A program made the translations under genes and the position numbers. Shown here piece after piece: positions 8,586-15,674 of a DNA stretch of 64,000 nt (within the stretch, counting starts at the first letter, position 1; each line of letters opens with the position of its first letter). This stretch comes from Pseudonocardia sp. TRM90224. GTDB lineage: Bacteria > Actinomycetota > Actinomycetes > Mycobacteriales > Pseudonocardiaceae. The DNA is taken from assembly GCF_021245725.1 (NCBI RefSeq), contig NZ_JAJGSX010000040.1, positions 1 to 64,000 of the forward strand, in the 5' to 3' direction. The notes under the pieces are model-generated. The model did no database searches. It was not told the DNA's origin and saw only the letters and a program-made list of their open reading frames with translations.

Positions 8586-9038
8586 ATGGCCGATGCGGGC
8601 ACGGTGCTGCTGACGATCGCGCGGGCTGCCAACGCGCACTGGTTCTTCGGGAACCTGTACGAGGAGCTCGTGCGGATGCCCGACCGGCTGGCCGACGAGC
8701 ACGACTCCGGCCGCGCCCGCCTGCCCAGCCCGGTCCGCTACTACGTGCCCGCCCTCCCCGCGCTCGTCGGCGGCGCGGTCGCGGCAGCCGTCACCGGACG
8801 GCGCGGTCCGGCGCGGGGTGCGCTGGCGACGGCGGCGGTGAGCACGGTCGCCGGCGTGGGGCTCACGGGCTTTGTCGTGCGCACGGTCATCTTCCGGTTG
8901 ATCGACGACGGCCCGCCGCTGGAGCAGGCCGAGCGGGAGCGGCTGATCACGCGCTGGCACCGGGTGAACCGCGTGCGGCTCGTGCTCGCCGCCGTCGCCG
9001 CCATCGCCTACGACCGGGCCGCCCGCGGGGGTTGTTGA
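8586..9038 (+). CDS. Small membrane protein, DUF1772-like
   Basis: A 150-residue protein with three to four hydrophobic segments (VLLTIARAANAHWFFGNLYE; YYVPALPALVGGAVAAAVTG; AAVSTVAGVGLTGFVVRTVI; LVLAAVAAIAY). The N-terminal ANAHWFFGNLYE stretch resembles DUF1772/anthrone-oxygenase-like membrane proteins, but this is a weak match by eye. ATG 8586 lies 7 bp after the phosphotransferase stop, so it is probably the third gene of an operon from 6660. Confidence 0.6.
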   Translation: MADAGTVLLTIARAANAHWFFGNLYEELVRMPDRLADEHDSGRARLPSPVRYYVPALPALVGGAVAAAVTGRRGPARGALATAAVSTVAGVGLTGFVVRTVIFRLIDDGPPLEQAERERLITRWHRVNRVRLVLAAVAAIAYDRAARGGC

Positions 9039-9059
9039 GCACCGAATAGGTTGAGGATC

Positions 9060-10028
9060 ATGCGATACGTCGTGGTCGGCGCCGGTGCCATCGGCGGGAC
9101 GATCGGGGGCCGGCTGCACGAGGCGGGCCGCGAGGTTGTGCTGGTCGCGAGGGGTGCGCACCTCGATGCGCTGCGCCTGCACGGGCTGCGGCTCGACGAG
9201 CCGGGCCGGTCGCGGACGCTGCGCATCCCCGCTGTGGCCCACGTCACGGAGATCGACTGGCGCCCCGGTGACGTCGTGCTGCTCTGCACGAAGTCGCAGC
9301 ACAGCGTCGCGGTGCTCGACGACCTCTCCGAAGCGGCACCGGACACCCCGGTCGTCTGCGTGCAGAACGGTGTCGCGAACGAGCGGTTCGCCGCGAACCG
9401 GTTCGCGGAGGTCCAGTCGATCTGCGTGATGCTGCCGGCGGAGCACCTCACCCCCGGCCGGGTCGTCGCGTACTCGGCACCCTGCCCCGGCGTGCTCGAT
9501 ATCGGGCGCTACCCGAGCGGCGCCGACGAGCTGACGATGCAGATCGCCGGCGACCTGACCGCGGCCGGGTTCAGCTCCGAGCCGACCCCGTCGATCATGC
9601 CGTGGAAGTACCGGAAGCTGCTGCTCAACCTCGGCAACGCCGCCGAAGCGGCCTGCGGCCCGGGCGACCCCGGGCTGCCCGACCTCGTCCGCGCGGCGGT
9701 CGCCGAGGGCGAGCAGTGCCTCACCACCGCGGGCATCGACGTCGTGTCGCAGGCGGACGACGTCGAACGGCGCGGCGACCTGATCAGCATGCACCCGGTC
9801 GACGGCGAGAAGCGCCAGGGCGGCTCGACGTGGCAGAGCCTGCAGCGCGCCACCGGCTCGACCGAGGCCGAGTTCCTGACCGGCGAGATCGTCGCCATCG
9901 GGCGCCGCGTCGGCGTCCCGACCCCGGTCAACACCCTCCTGCTCGGCACGGCCGTGGAGATGGCGGCGGACAACGAGCGCCCGGGATCGCGCGACGCCGC
10001 CCAACTGCTGGCCGCCGTACCGGTCTGA
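9060..10028 (+). CDS. Ketopantoate-reductase-family dehydrogenase
   Basis: A 322-residue protein of the PanE/ApbA family. The NAD(P)-binding motif MRYVVVGAGAIGGTIGGRL opens the protein, VVCVQNGVANE is the active-site Asn segment, and WKYRKLLLNLGNAAEA contains the conserved Lys and Asn of the catalytic helix. It reduces a 2-oxo acid with NADPH; paralogues outside pantothenate pathways are common and no pan genes are nearby, so no symbol is assigned. ATG 9060 follows GAGGATC. Confidence 0.8.
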   Translation: MRYVVVGAGAIGGTIGGRLHEAGREVVLVARGAHLDALRLHGLRLDEPGRSRTLRIPAVAHVTEIDWRPGDVVLLCTKSQHSVAVLDDLSEAAPDTPVVCVQNGVANERFAANRFAEVQSICVMLPAEHLTPGRVVAYSAPCPGVLDIGRYPSGADELTMQIAGDLTAAGFSSEPTPSIMPWKYRKLLLNLGNAAEAACGPGDPGLPDLVRAAVAEGEQCLTTAGIDVVSQADDVERRGDLISMHPVDGEKRQGGSTWQSLQRATGSTEAEFLTGEIVAIGRRVGVPTPVNTLLLGTAVEMAADNERPGSRDAAQLLAAVPV

Positions 10029-10038
10029 CGCGCCGAGG

Positions 10039-10126
10039 GTGAGTCGCGCGTTCCGGAGCGGTGAGTCGCCACTTCGAGCACGGTGAGTCGACACTTTCGG
10101 CACGGCGAGTCGACACCTCCGACACG
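10039..10126 (+). repeat. Family B tandem array, four 22-bp units
   Basis: Four consecutive 22-bp units at 10039, 10061, 10083 and 10105, each reading GTGAGTCG..ACTT..GCACG with substitutions. The array starts 10 bp after the dehydrogenase stop. A longer array of the same unit in the opposite orientation lies at 15436-15605. There are no spacers, so it is not a CRISPR. Confidence 0.85.
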
Positions 10127-10152
10127 ATGAAGGCCACTCGCGCGGCCTCACG

Positions 10153-10215
10153 AAGGTGGTAGTGCCGTCACAAAGGTGGTAGTGCCGTCACACAGGTCAT
10201 GCTCTGTGTGACGGC
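10153..10215. terminator. 20-bp tandem duplication plus 12-bp stem-loop
   Basis: AAGGTGGTAGTGCCGTCACA is repeated exactly at 10153-10172 and 10173-10192. The end of the second copy forms a perfect 12-bp stem with 10204-10215 (GCCGTCACACAG / CTGTGTGACGGC, 8-base loop). It sits at the end of the minus-strand small-gene operon and may terminate it, in which case the last residues of that ORF are read through the hairpin. Confidence 0.55.
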
Positions 10216-10419
10216 GCCATCCGGTGTGTGAGGTGCGGATCGAGCCACCGTCGAACGCGCGTGGAGTGGGCGATGGCTCCATCGGGCGATCGCGCAGCAC
10301 GGTGGCGAGCCGATCTCGTGGCGGGCCCATCCGCCCTGCCCGCAGTGCGGGCACTTCGTGCGGGCTATGCGAACGCGCGCGGGCACGCTTGCGCGTTTGC
10401 CGAACAGGCGTAGCTTCAT
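10168..10419 (-). CDS. Small hypothetical protein with CxxC pair
   Basis: An 83-residue ORF if started at MKLRLFGKRA (ATG 10419); an upstream ATG at 10479 would add 20 residues of unconvincing composition. The basic N-terminus and TKCPHCGQGG, with a second PPCC, hint at a small zinc-binding protein. The C-terminal third overlaps a tandem duplication and a stem-loop and may not be selected coding sequence. It is the last gene of the small operon that starts at 10893. No family recognised. Confidence 0.4.
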   Translation of the reverse strand: MKLRLFGKRASVPARVRIARTKCPHCGQGGWARHEIGSPPCCAIARWSHRPLHARSTVARSAPHTPDGAVTQSMTCVTALPPL

Positions 10420-10447
10420 CACTCCACTGCCTTCCCTGGTTGTGGAA

Positions 10448-10495
10448 GGCGCGGGGCGGGCAGGGGCCTGCACGCTCATCCACCCGCCCCGCGCC
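10448..10495. terminator. 13-bp GC stem-loop within small operon
   Basis: GGCGCGGGGCGGG (10448-10460) pairs perfectly with 10483-10495 across a 22-base loop. It separates the 92-residue gene from the zinc-ribbon-like ORF on the minus strand and could attenuate or terminate transcription; no U-tract follows. Confidence 0.5.
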
Positions 10496-10516
10496 GGCTA
10501 TCGGGTCGCTGCCGCG

Positions 10517-10795
10517 CTAGCGCAGCTCGACGCCTGACTTGCGGGCGCTCTCCAGTTGCGCCCGTCTCTCGAACTCGACGGCGGCAACCGCGCAGGCATG
10601 CCGCGCCCACAACGGCGCCGCGAGGTCGCCGGCGAGTACCCGCCACGCTTGAGCCACAGCTGCGTAGCTGAGTGCCAGCCGCCCCGCCGCCTCCGCGTCC
10701 CCGGTCTTCGAGGCCTGGTACAGCGCGCTCGTCTGCTCGGCGAACGCGGTGTTCCAGCGGGCGACCGCCTCCCCTGACGGCCGCACGATCGTCAT
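10517..10795 (-). CDS. Small helical hypothetical protein
   Basis: A 92-residue, mostly helical Ala-rich protein (RWNTAFAEQTSALYQASKTGDAEAAGRLALSYAAVAQAWRVLAG). No named family recognised. The start ATG overlaps the stop of the preceding 33-residue ORF as ATGA, so the two are translationally coupled. Genes like this are often seen beside GntR regulators in actinobacterial accessory regions, which is the only contextual hint. Confidence 0.65.
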   Translation of the reverse strand: MTIVRPSGEAVARWNTAFAEQTSALYQASKTGDAEAAGRLALSYAAVAQAWRVLAGDLAAPLWARHACAVAAVEFERRAQLESARKSGVELR

Positions 10796-10893
10796 GCCGC
10801 CTTCTTGACCTCGGCCGGCTGCACCGGCTGATCGGATACAGCCTCGTCGACGGGGATCCGCCGCTGGATACGTATGTGGTGGGGAACTGCCAT
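10792..10893 (-). CDS. 33-residue small protein, first gene of operon
   Basis: Reads MAVPHHIRIQ...VQPAEVKKAA. GGAGATGGGC precedes the ATG at good spacing, a strong promoter lies about 45 bp upstream, and the stop is coupled by ATGA to the next gene. These three facts support translation despite the short length. The product is basic at its N-terminus and acidic in the middle; function unknown. Confidence 0.6.
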   Translation of the reverse strand: MAVPHHIRIQRRIPVDEAVSDQPVQPAEVKKAA

Positions 10894-10942
10894 GCCCATC
10901 TCCCTGCTCCGACAGCCGCTCTACCTGCTCTAACGCTGCAGA

Positions 10943-10971
10943 ATACTAGATAAGTTGCCTAATCAAGTCAA
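10943..10971 (-). promoter_or_regulatory. Sigma-70-type promoter with overlapping palindrome
   Basis: On the minus strand TTGACT (10966-10971) and TAGTAT (10943-10948) are separated by exactly 17 bp. The spacer and both hexamers lie in a 24-bp imperfect palindrome (10945-10968; half-sites ACTTGATTA and TTATCTAGT matching at 7 of 9). A repressor bound there, most simply the divergent GntR protein, would block polymerase. Confidence 0.7.
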
Positions 10972-11074
10972 GAGGGTTGTTGGGGACAGGCTTCTAGGCG
11001 AGCTAGGCGTAGCGGCCTATGCTTGCCCATCGATGCGCGATCGGGGCAAGGATGGATCGCTCGAGAGGAGAAGC

Positions 11075-11923
11075 ATGGCTCTGGATCCTGACGACTCGAG
11101 GCCGCCCTACATCCAGATCGCGTCGGCCCTGCGGGCGGCGATACTGACGAAGGCCGTCAAGGGTGGTGAGAAGCTGCCGTCACGCAACGAGCTCGCGAAG
11201 CGCTACGACGTCGCTCCGATGACGGTGCAGAGCGCGCTGCGTCTGCTGCGCGAGGAAGGCCTGATCATCTCGCGTCAGGGCAGCGGCGTCTTCGTTCGCG
11301 AGCGCACCGACCGTCCCGTGGGCCTGGGGCCGCTCATGGAGCGGGCGTTCTCGGCCGACCACATCACGCTCGACTTCGCCGGCTTCTCCGGCGAGTCGCT
11401 GATGGCCGCGGTGCGGCCGCCGATCGACAAGATCCGCGTCGGGCGGTACACCCCCGAGTCGATCCACATCCGGATCCTGGTTCCCGACCCCGAGGTGCCG
11501 TGGGCACTGCCGTCGACGGTCGAGGACCACTCCGACAGCCCCGAGTTCCGCAAGCGTATGGAGGAGATCATGCGCAGGAACGTGATCGCGATCGTCGACG
11601 ACGTGACGGAGCTCGGCGAGATCGGGCTGGTCAAAGAGGTGACGGCGCAGGTGCGGGTGCATCCGGTCGCGCCGATGTTCAAGCTCTACGTGCTCAACGG
11701 CAAGGACATGTTCCTGGGCTTCTACCCGGTCCGGGAGCAGGAGCACACGCTCGACGGCCAGCCGCAGGCGATCTACGACCTCGACGGATCGAGCCCGGTG
11801 CTGCTGCACCACTCCCGCACCGACGACGACGCCAGCGCCGGCACGCAGTACGTCGACCAGGGCATCGCCTGGTTCGACAGCGTGTGGAGCACGATCGCGC
11901 GCAAGTACAAGTACAAGAACTGA
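11075..11923 (+). CDS. GntR-family transcriptional regulator
   Basis: A 282-residue regulator. The N-terminal 75 residues form the GntR winged helix: PPYIQIASALRAAI, GEKLPSRNELAKRYDVAPMT (wing-helix recognition region), VQSALRLLREEGLIISRQGSGVFV. The C-terminal 200 residues do not match the usual HutC/FadR effector domains by eye; they contain long acidic/basic helices and end in a lysine/tyrosine-rich tail (ARKYKYKN). GAGAGGAG precedes ATG 11075. It is divergent from the small-protein operon whose promoter carries a candidate operator, so it probably controls that operon and itself. Confidence 0.82.
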   Translation: MALDPDDSRPPYIQIASALRAAILTKAVKGGEKLPSRNELAKRYDVAPMTVQSALRLLREEGLIISRQGSGVFVRERTDRPVGLGPLMERAFSADHITLDFAGFSGESLMAAVRPPIDKIRVGRYTPESIHIRILVPDPEVPWALPSTVEDHSDSPEFRKRMEEIMRRNVIAIVDDVTELGEIGLVKEVTAQVRVHPVAPMFKLYVLNGKDMFLGFYPVREQEHTLDGQPQAIYDLDGSSPVLLHHSRTDDDASAGTQYVDQGIAWFDSVWSTIARKYKYKN

Positions 11924-11956
11924 ACGGACCGCAGCACCAACAGCGCTGCGGTCCGT
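11924..11956. terminator. Strong stem-loop terminator
   Basis: A perfect 12-bp stem, ACGGACCGCAGC (11924-11935) with 11945-11956, closes a 9-base loop immediately after the GntR stop codon and is followed by GGGTTTGATT. It also lies 14 bp beyond the stop of the convergent YCII gene, so it may serve both strands. Confidence 0.8.
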
Positions 11957-11969
11957 CCGGGTTTGATTC

Positions 11970-12299
11970 CTAGAGCTGCATGAGCGGCCGGATCTCGACC
12001 CCGCCGTCCATGATCGGCAGCAGCTTGCCGATCTCGATCGCGTGCGCCAGGTCGCGGGCTTCCACCACGAAGATGCCGGCGAACGCCTCCTTCGTCTCGA
12101 GGAACGGCCCGTCGGTCACGACCCCTCCTTTGCGGATGGTCGTCGCGGTGCTCGCCGGCTGCATCGCCGTCTCGTCGACGATCCGGCCGCCTGTCGCGAC
12201 GATCCGTTCCGACGCCGCCATGTTCGCCTCCATCACCTCCGGCGGGATGTCGGCCACCGGGATCTCCCGTTCGTAGATCAAGATCGCGTACTGGGGCAT
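11970..12299 (-). CDS. YCII/DGPF-domain protein
   Basis: A 109-residue protein of the YCII-related superfamily, typical length. The N-terminus MPQYAILIYERE and the TDGPFLETKEAFAG block, with a following FVVEARDLAHAIEIG helix, are the family signature. Its enzymatic role is unknown; in actinobacteria such genes often accompany ECF sigma factors, none of which is present here. GGAGGTAACG precedes the ATG at ideal spacing. It follows the DHA2 transporter gene by 31 bp, but is upstream of nothing else on its strand. Confidence 0.82.
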   Translation of the reverse strand: MPQYAILIYEREIPVADIPPEVMEANMAASERIVATGGRIVDETAMQPASTATTIRKGGVVTDGPFLETKEAFAGIFVVEARDLAHAIEIGKLLPIMDGGVEIRPLMQL

Positions 12300-12330
12300 C
12301 GTTACCTCCGTTGTTTTCTTCGTGCCGGTC

Positions 12331-13863
12331 TCAGGCCTGTCGGCCGGTCGGTGGGACGTGCCGCAGCACGGTGATGATGGCGGCCGCGGCGACGACGAGC
12401 ACGGCGACGCTGACGGCGGAGTAGACGGTGAACCCGTCTGTGAACGCGGCGCGGGCCGCAACCAGCAGCGGGTCGCCTACCGCCGGCGGCAGCTCGGACG
12501 CGACGGCGACCGCGCCCGCGACGCTCTCCCGTGCCGTGGCGGCGGCGTCGTCCGGCAGCCCGGCCGGCGCGCTCGACGCGAGGCGTCCCACGTAGACGGC
12601 CGCCCCGATGCTGCCCATGATCGCCACCCCGAGCGCGGCCCCCACCTCGTTGGCCATCTGCACGAGCGACGACGACGAGCCGGCCTTCTCCGGCGGTGTG
12701 GCGCTGACGACGAGATTCGTCCCCAGCGACAGCAACGGCCCTTCGAGCAGGCCGAGCAGCGCGAAGCCCACAGCGAGCACCATCGGGCTCGAGCCGGGGC
12801 CGAGCTGGGTGAACCACACGAAGACCGCCGCGACGCCCAGCAGGCTGCCCCCGATCAGGGGCGCGGGCCGGATCCGGCGGCCGAGCAGCGGCGACACCGT
12901 CGTGCTCAAGGTGCCCGCGAGCATCCCGGGCACCAGGTAGAGCGCGGCCTGGAAGGCGGTCAGGCCGGCGACGGACTGCAAGAACTGCGTGACGAACAGG
13001 ACGCTCGACGCCCCGATGATCGCGTAGAGCAGCAGGCCGGCGACCATGGCGCTGAACGAGCGGATGCGGAACAGCGCGATCTCCAGCAGCGGCTCGGCGA
13101 GCTTGCCCTGCCTCATGACGAACGCCGCGCCGATCACGATTCCGGCCACGCCGACCGCGATCGGGCCGGGCTGCCACCCATGCCTGGTCATTTCCTTCAG
13201 TGCATAGACAAGCCCAAGCATGGCTGTCAGGGACATCAGGACGCTGGCCAGGTCGAGCCTGCCAGCACCTGCGTTGCGGTACTCGGGCACGAGGAACATG
13301 CAGAGCACGATCACCGCCGCCATGATCGGCACTCCGAGCAGGAACACCGAGCCCCACCAGAAGTACGAGAGCATGATCCCGCCGACGACGGGACCGAGCA
13401 CCGCACCGATGGTGAACCCGCTCGCCCACACACCGATAGCGACCCCCATTTGCTTCGGATCGCGGAACATCGTGCTGATCAGCGCGAGCGTCGACGGCGC
13501 GAGCGTCGAGCCGGCGATGCCGAGCAGCGCGCGAGCGGCGATGAGCAGCTCGGGGCTCGTGGCGAACGCCGAGAGCAGCGACGCCGCCGCGAAGCACCCC
13601 GCGCCGATCATCAGGAGCTTGCGCCGGCCGATGCGGTCGCCGAGCGTGCCCATCGTGATGAGGAACCCGCCGACCATGAACCCGTAGATGTCGAGGATCC
13701 ACAGCTGCTCCACGGCGCTGGGCTGCAGGTCGGCGGTGAGGCCCGGCAGTGCGAGCAGCAGCACGAACATGTCGAAGGAGATCATCATTACGGCCAGTGC
13801 CAGCACTGCTAGGCCGGCCCACTCCCGCCGACCTGCCTTCGGTGGTGTCGTGTCGATGGTCAT
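12331..13863 (-). CDS. DHA2-family (14-helix) MFS efflux pump
   Basis: A 510-residue drug:H+ antiporter of the EmrB/QacA type. Visible are the first helix ending ISFDMFVLLLALPGL, motif A GTLGDRIGRRKLL, the motif C region AAVIVLCMFLVPEYR/VVGGIMLSYFWWGSVF, and about 14 hydrophobic segments. It should export hydrophobic or cationic compounds. Start ATG 13863 (MTIDTTPPKAGRREWAG) is favoured; an upstream in-frame ATG at 13938 would translate through a long hairpin. That hairpin covers the ribosome site and suggests leader-mediated control. Confidence 0.85.
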   Translation of the reverse strand: MTIDTTPPKAGRREWAGLAVLALAVMMISFDMFVLLLALPGLTADLQPSAVEQLWILDIYGFMVGGFLITMGTLGDRIGRRKLLMIGAGCFAAASLLSAFATSPELLIAARALLGIAGSTLAPSTLALISTMFRDPKQMGVAIGVWASGFTIGAVLGPVVGGIMLSYFWWGSVFLLGVPIMAAVIVLCMFLVPEYRNAGAGRLDLASVLMSLTAMLGLVYALKEMTRHGWQPGPIAVGVAGIVIGAAFVMRQGKLAEPLLEIALFRIRSFSAMVAGLLLYAIIGASSVLFVTQFLQSVAGLTAFQAALYLVPGMLAGTLSTTVSPLLGRRIRPAPLIGGSLLGVAAVFVWFTQLGPGSSPMVLAVGFALLGLLEGPLLSLGTNLVVSATPPEKAGSSSSLVQMANEVGAALGVAIMGSIGAAVYVGRLASSAPAGLPDDAAATARESVAGAVAVASELPPAVGDPLLVAARAAFTDGFTVYSAVSVAVLVVAAAAIITVLRHVPPTGRQA

Positions 13864-13864
13864 G

Positions 13865-13918
13865 TCCGCCGGTCCTCTCGTCGTCCTCTTACCGGGACGA
13901 CCCGCGAGGACCGGCGGA
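13865..13918 (-). promoter_or_regulatory. Leader stem-loop over efflux-pump ribosome site
   Basis: TCCGCCGGTCCTC (13865-13877) and its perfect complement at 13906-13918 enclose a second nested pair (GTCGTCC with GGACGAC), giving about 20 base pairs. In the mRNA the 3' arm contains GAGGACC and ends one base before the ATG, so folding would hide the ribosome site. Confidence 0.65.
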
Positions 13919-13955
13919 ATCAACAGCGCCGTGCTCATGATCTACGTGATCCGGG

Positions 13956-14879
13956 TCACAGCATGCGGTGCTCCAGAAGGATCCGGGCGAGCGTGACCTG
14001 CGCCGGGTCGAGCGCCGCGCTCCCGTCCTCGACGTCCCACAGCCCGTTCTGCAGCACCCGCCCCAACGTCCAGCCGGCCGCGCGTCGACGGTCGAGCCCG
14101 AGCGTGGCGGTGAGCTGGTCGAAGCGGCGCAGCACGGTCCGCTCGACGTCGCCCGACGGCACGACGATCTCCTGCCACCCGCTGTTCAGCGCGGGCCAAA
14201 GATCGAAACCGGGATCCCCCGCGAGCGGCTCGGGGTCGATCGCGAGCCACGGCTCGCGCTCGCCGGCGAGCACGTTGTCGTAGTGCAGGTCCCAATGCAG
14301 CAGCCGGTCGCCCGCCTCGCCGATGAGATCCGCGACGACCGCGGCGCACGTACCGAGCAGCGTCCGCTCGGCGGGATCGGGCAGCGCACGTGCGGCGCCC
14401 GGCGTCTCGTCGACCATGGCGGCCGCGATGTCGGCCAGGCGACGCACACCCGCCGGGGCCTGCACGGCCACGAGCCTGGCCAGCAGCTCGGCGAGGATCT
14501 GCATCGCGGCGACGTCGGTGACGGTGTCGGTGCCGGCGAGGCTCGCGAGCGGGCGGGTGGCGTCGAGCCGTTCGAGCAGCATGCCGCCGCTGCTCGGGTC
14601 GTGTTCGAACAGCTCGACGGAGCCGTTGCCGGCCCAGAGCGTCAGCCCGAGCGCGGTCGCGGCGTTGTCGTCGGCCACCGGCTGCACCTTGAGCGCGGCA
14701 GGGGATCCGTCGGTGCGCAGCACAGGCAGCACGATGCCGGCCATGCCGTGGCGGAGCGGCCCGTCGGCGCGCAACGACCAGCGTTGCTGCAGGTCGGCGA
14801 CGAGCGACGGAAGCGCCGCGAGCCATGCCGCGTCGTGGTTCATCGATGCGGCGAGGGCCGCTGGAACGCTGATGGTCAA
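13956..14879 (-). CDS. APH(6)/hydroxyurea-phosphotransferase-like kinase
   Basis: A 307-residue phosphotransferase. The catalytic loop LLHWDLHYDNVLAG carries HxD and the Mg-binding Asn, followed by the DPE...DPGFDLWPAL segment; the WDLHYDNVL and DPGFDLWP pattern resembles aminoglycoside 6-phosphotransferases. TTG 14879 is chosen because AAGGAG lies 8 bases upstream and the product then begins MTISVPAALA; the ATG at 14951 lacks a site. A role in aminoglycoside modification is plausible by family, not demonstrated. It precedes the efflux pump by 92 bp. Confidence 0.78.
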   Translation of the reverse strand: MTISVPAALAASMNHDAAWLAALPSLVADLQQRWSLRADGPLRHGMAGIVLPVLRTDGSPAALKVQPVADDNAATALGLTLWAGNGSVELFEHDPSSGGMLLERLDATRPLASLAGTDTVTDVAAMQILAELLARLVAVQAPAGVRRLADIAAAMVDETPGAARALPDPAERTLLGTCAAVVADLIGEAGDRLLHWDLHYDNVLAGEREPWLAIDPEPLAGDPGFDLWPALNSGWQEIVVPSGDVERTVLRRFDQLTATLGLDRRRAAGWTLGRVLQNGLWDVEDGSAALDPAQVTLARILLEHRML

Positions 14880-14990
14880 GGATTCTCCTTCGTGTGCGGG
14901 GATGAGGACACGAAGGTGTGCGGGGGTGCCCGCGCGGCGGGCGTCGGTCAACGCATGAAACCGATCTTACGGGGGTGCGAAGCTTGATCC

Positions 14991-15389
14991 ATGGGAGCCG
15001 AACCGCCACCGGACGTCGTGCACCGGATCGTGCACGAGCGCATCGCCTGGATCTGCACGCTCCGCCGCGACGGATCACCTCACGTCACACCGATCTGGTT
15101 CGTCTTCCGCGACCCGACGTGGTGGATCGGGAGCAGCGAGCGCAACGTCAAGGTGCGCAACGTCGAAGCGGACGCCAGGGTGTCGATCGCGTTGGAGGGC
15201 GGGCTGCACCCGGTGGTCGCTGAAGGCAAGGCCGCGGTCCGGCGCAGCGACTTCCCGGCCGACGTCGTCGCCGAGTTCGCGAGCAAGTACGACGGCTGGG
15301 ACGTGCTCGAGGAGTGGGCGGGCTTCGGCGCGCGGGTGCTGCTGGAGGTGCCGACGTCGAGGTGGCTGCTGGCCGGCACGGCCCAGTAG
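14991..15389 (+). CDS. PPOX-class F420-dependent enzyme
   Basis: A 132-residue split-barrel protein. IAWICTLRRDGSPHVTPIWFVFRDPTWWIGSS and the KVRNVEADARVSIALE strand are characteristic of the PPOX/F420-dependent reductase family (Rv1155-like). Normal length for the family. It is likely to bind F420 or FMN; substrate unknown. It is divergent from the phosphotransferase gene. A long tandem array begins 46 bp after its stop. Confidence 0.85.
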   Translation: MGAEPPPDVVHRIVHERIAWICTLRRDGSPHVTPIWFVFRDPTWWIGSSERNVKVRNVEADARVSIALEGGLHPVVAEGKAAVRRSDFPADVVAEFASKYDGWDVLEEWAGFGARVLLEVPTSRWLLAGTAQ

Positions 15390-15435
15390 CGGGATGCAGG
15401 CAGCGAAGACAGCACCCACCGCGACGAGCCCGCCC

Positions 15436-15605
15436 CGAAACGTGGGACTCGCCCGCTGAAACGTGGGACTCGCCCGCGGGAACGTGGGACTCGCCGTGCT
15501 GGAAGTGTCGACTCGCCGTGCTGGAGGTGTCGACTCGCCGTGCCGAAAGTGTCGACTCGCCGTGCTCGAAGTGGCGACTCACCGCTCTGGAGCGGGCGAC
15601 TCGCC
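15436..15605 (-). repeat. Family B tandem array, eight 21-22 bp units
   Basis: Eight adjacent units end in GGGACTCGCC or GTCGACTCGCC; the first three are variants with GAAACGTGGGACTC and the rest are 22-bp units such as GTGCTGGAAGTGTCGACTCGCC minus its last bases. They are the reverse complement of the array at 10039-10126. The array has no spacers and runs through a spurious upstream extension of the beta-lactamase reading frame. Confidence 0.88.
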
Positions 15606-15674
15606 GCTGCCGGGCTACCCTGCCCCGAGTTGATCATCCGCGGGGGGATCTGGGCTGTGTCGTCACCACCGGCC

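Noticed and set aside
12322..13812. A 496-residue plus-strand ORF opposite the DHA2 pump.
   Set aside because: His/Arg/Asp-rich antisense shadow with no ribosome site.
13864..13938. Upstream ATG as the main start of the efflux pump.
   Set aside because: It would translate the leader hairpin; the sequence from MTIDTTPP matches the family start better. Its possible leader role is kept as a finding.
10039..15605. Regular 22-bp arrays considered as CRISPR.
   Set aside because: Units are contiguous with no spacers, vary between copies, and no cas genes are present.
15540..15674. Upstream extension of the beta-lactamase reading frame.
   Set aside because: It is translated tandem repeat (VSTRRARSGDSP) and the lipoprotein signal begins at ATG 15675.
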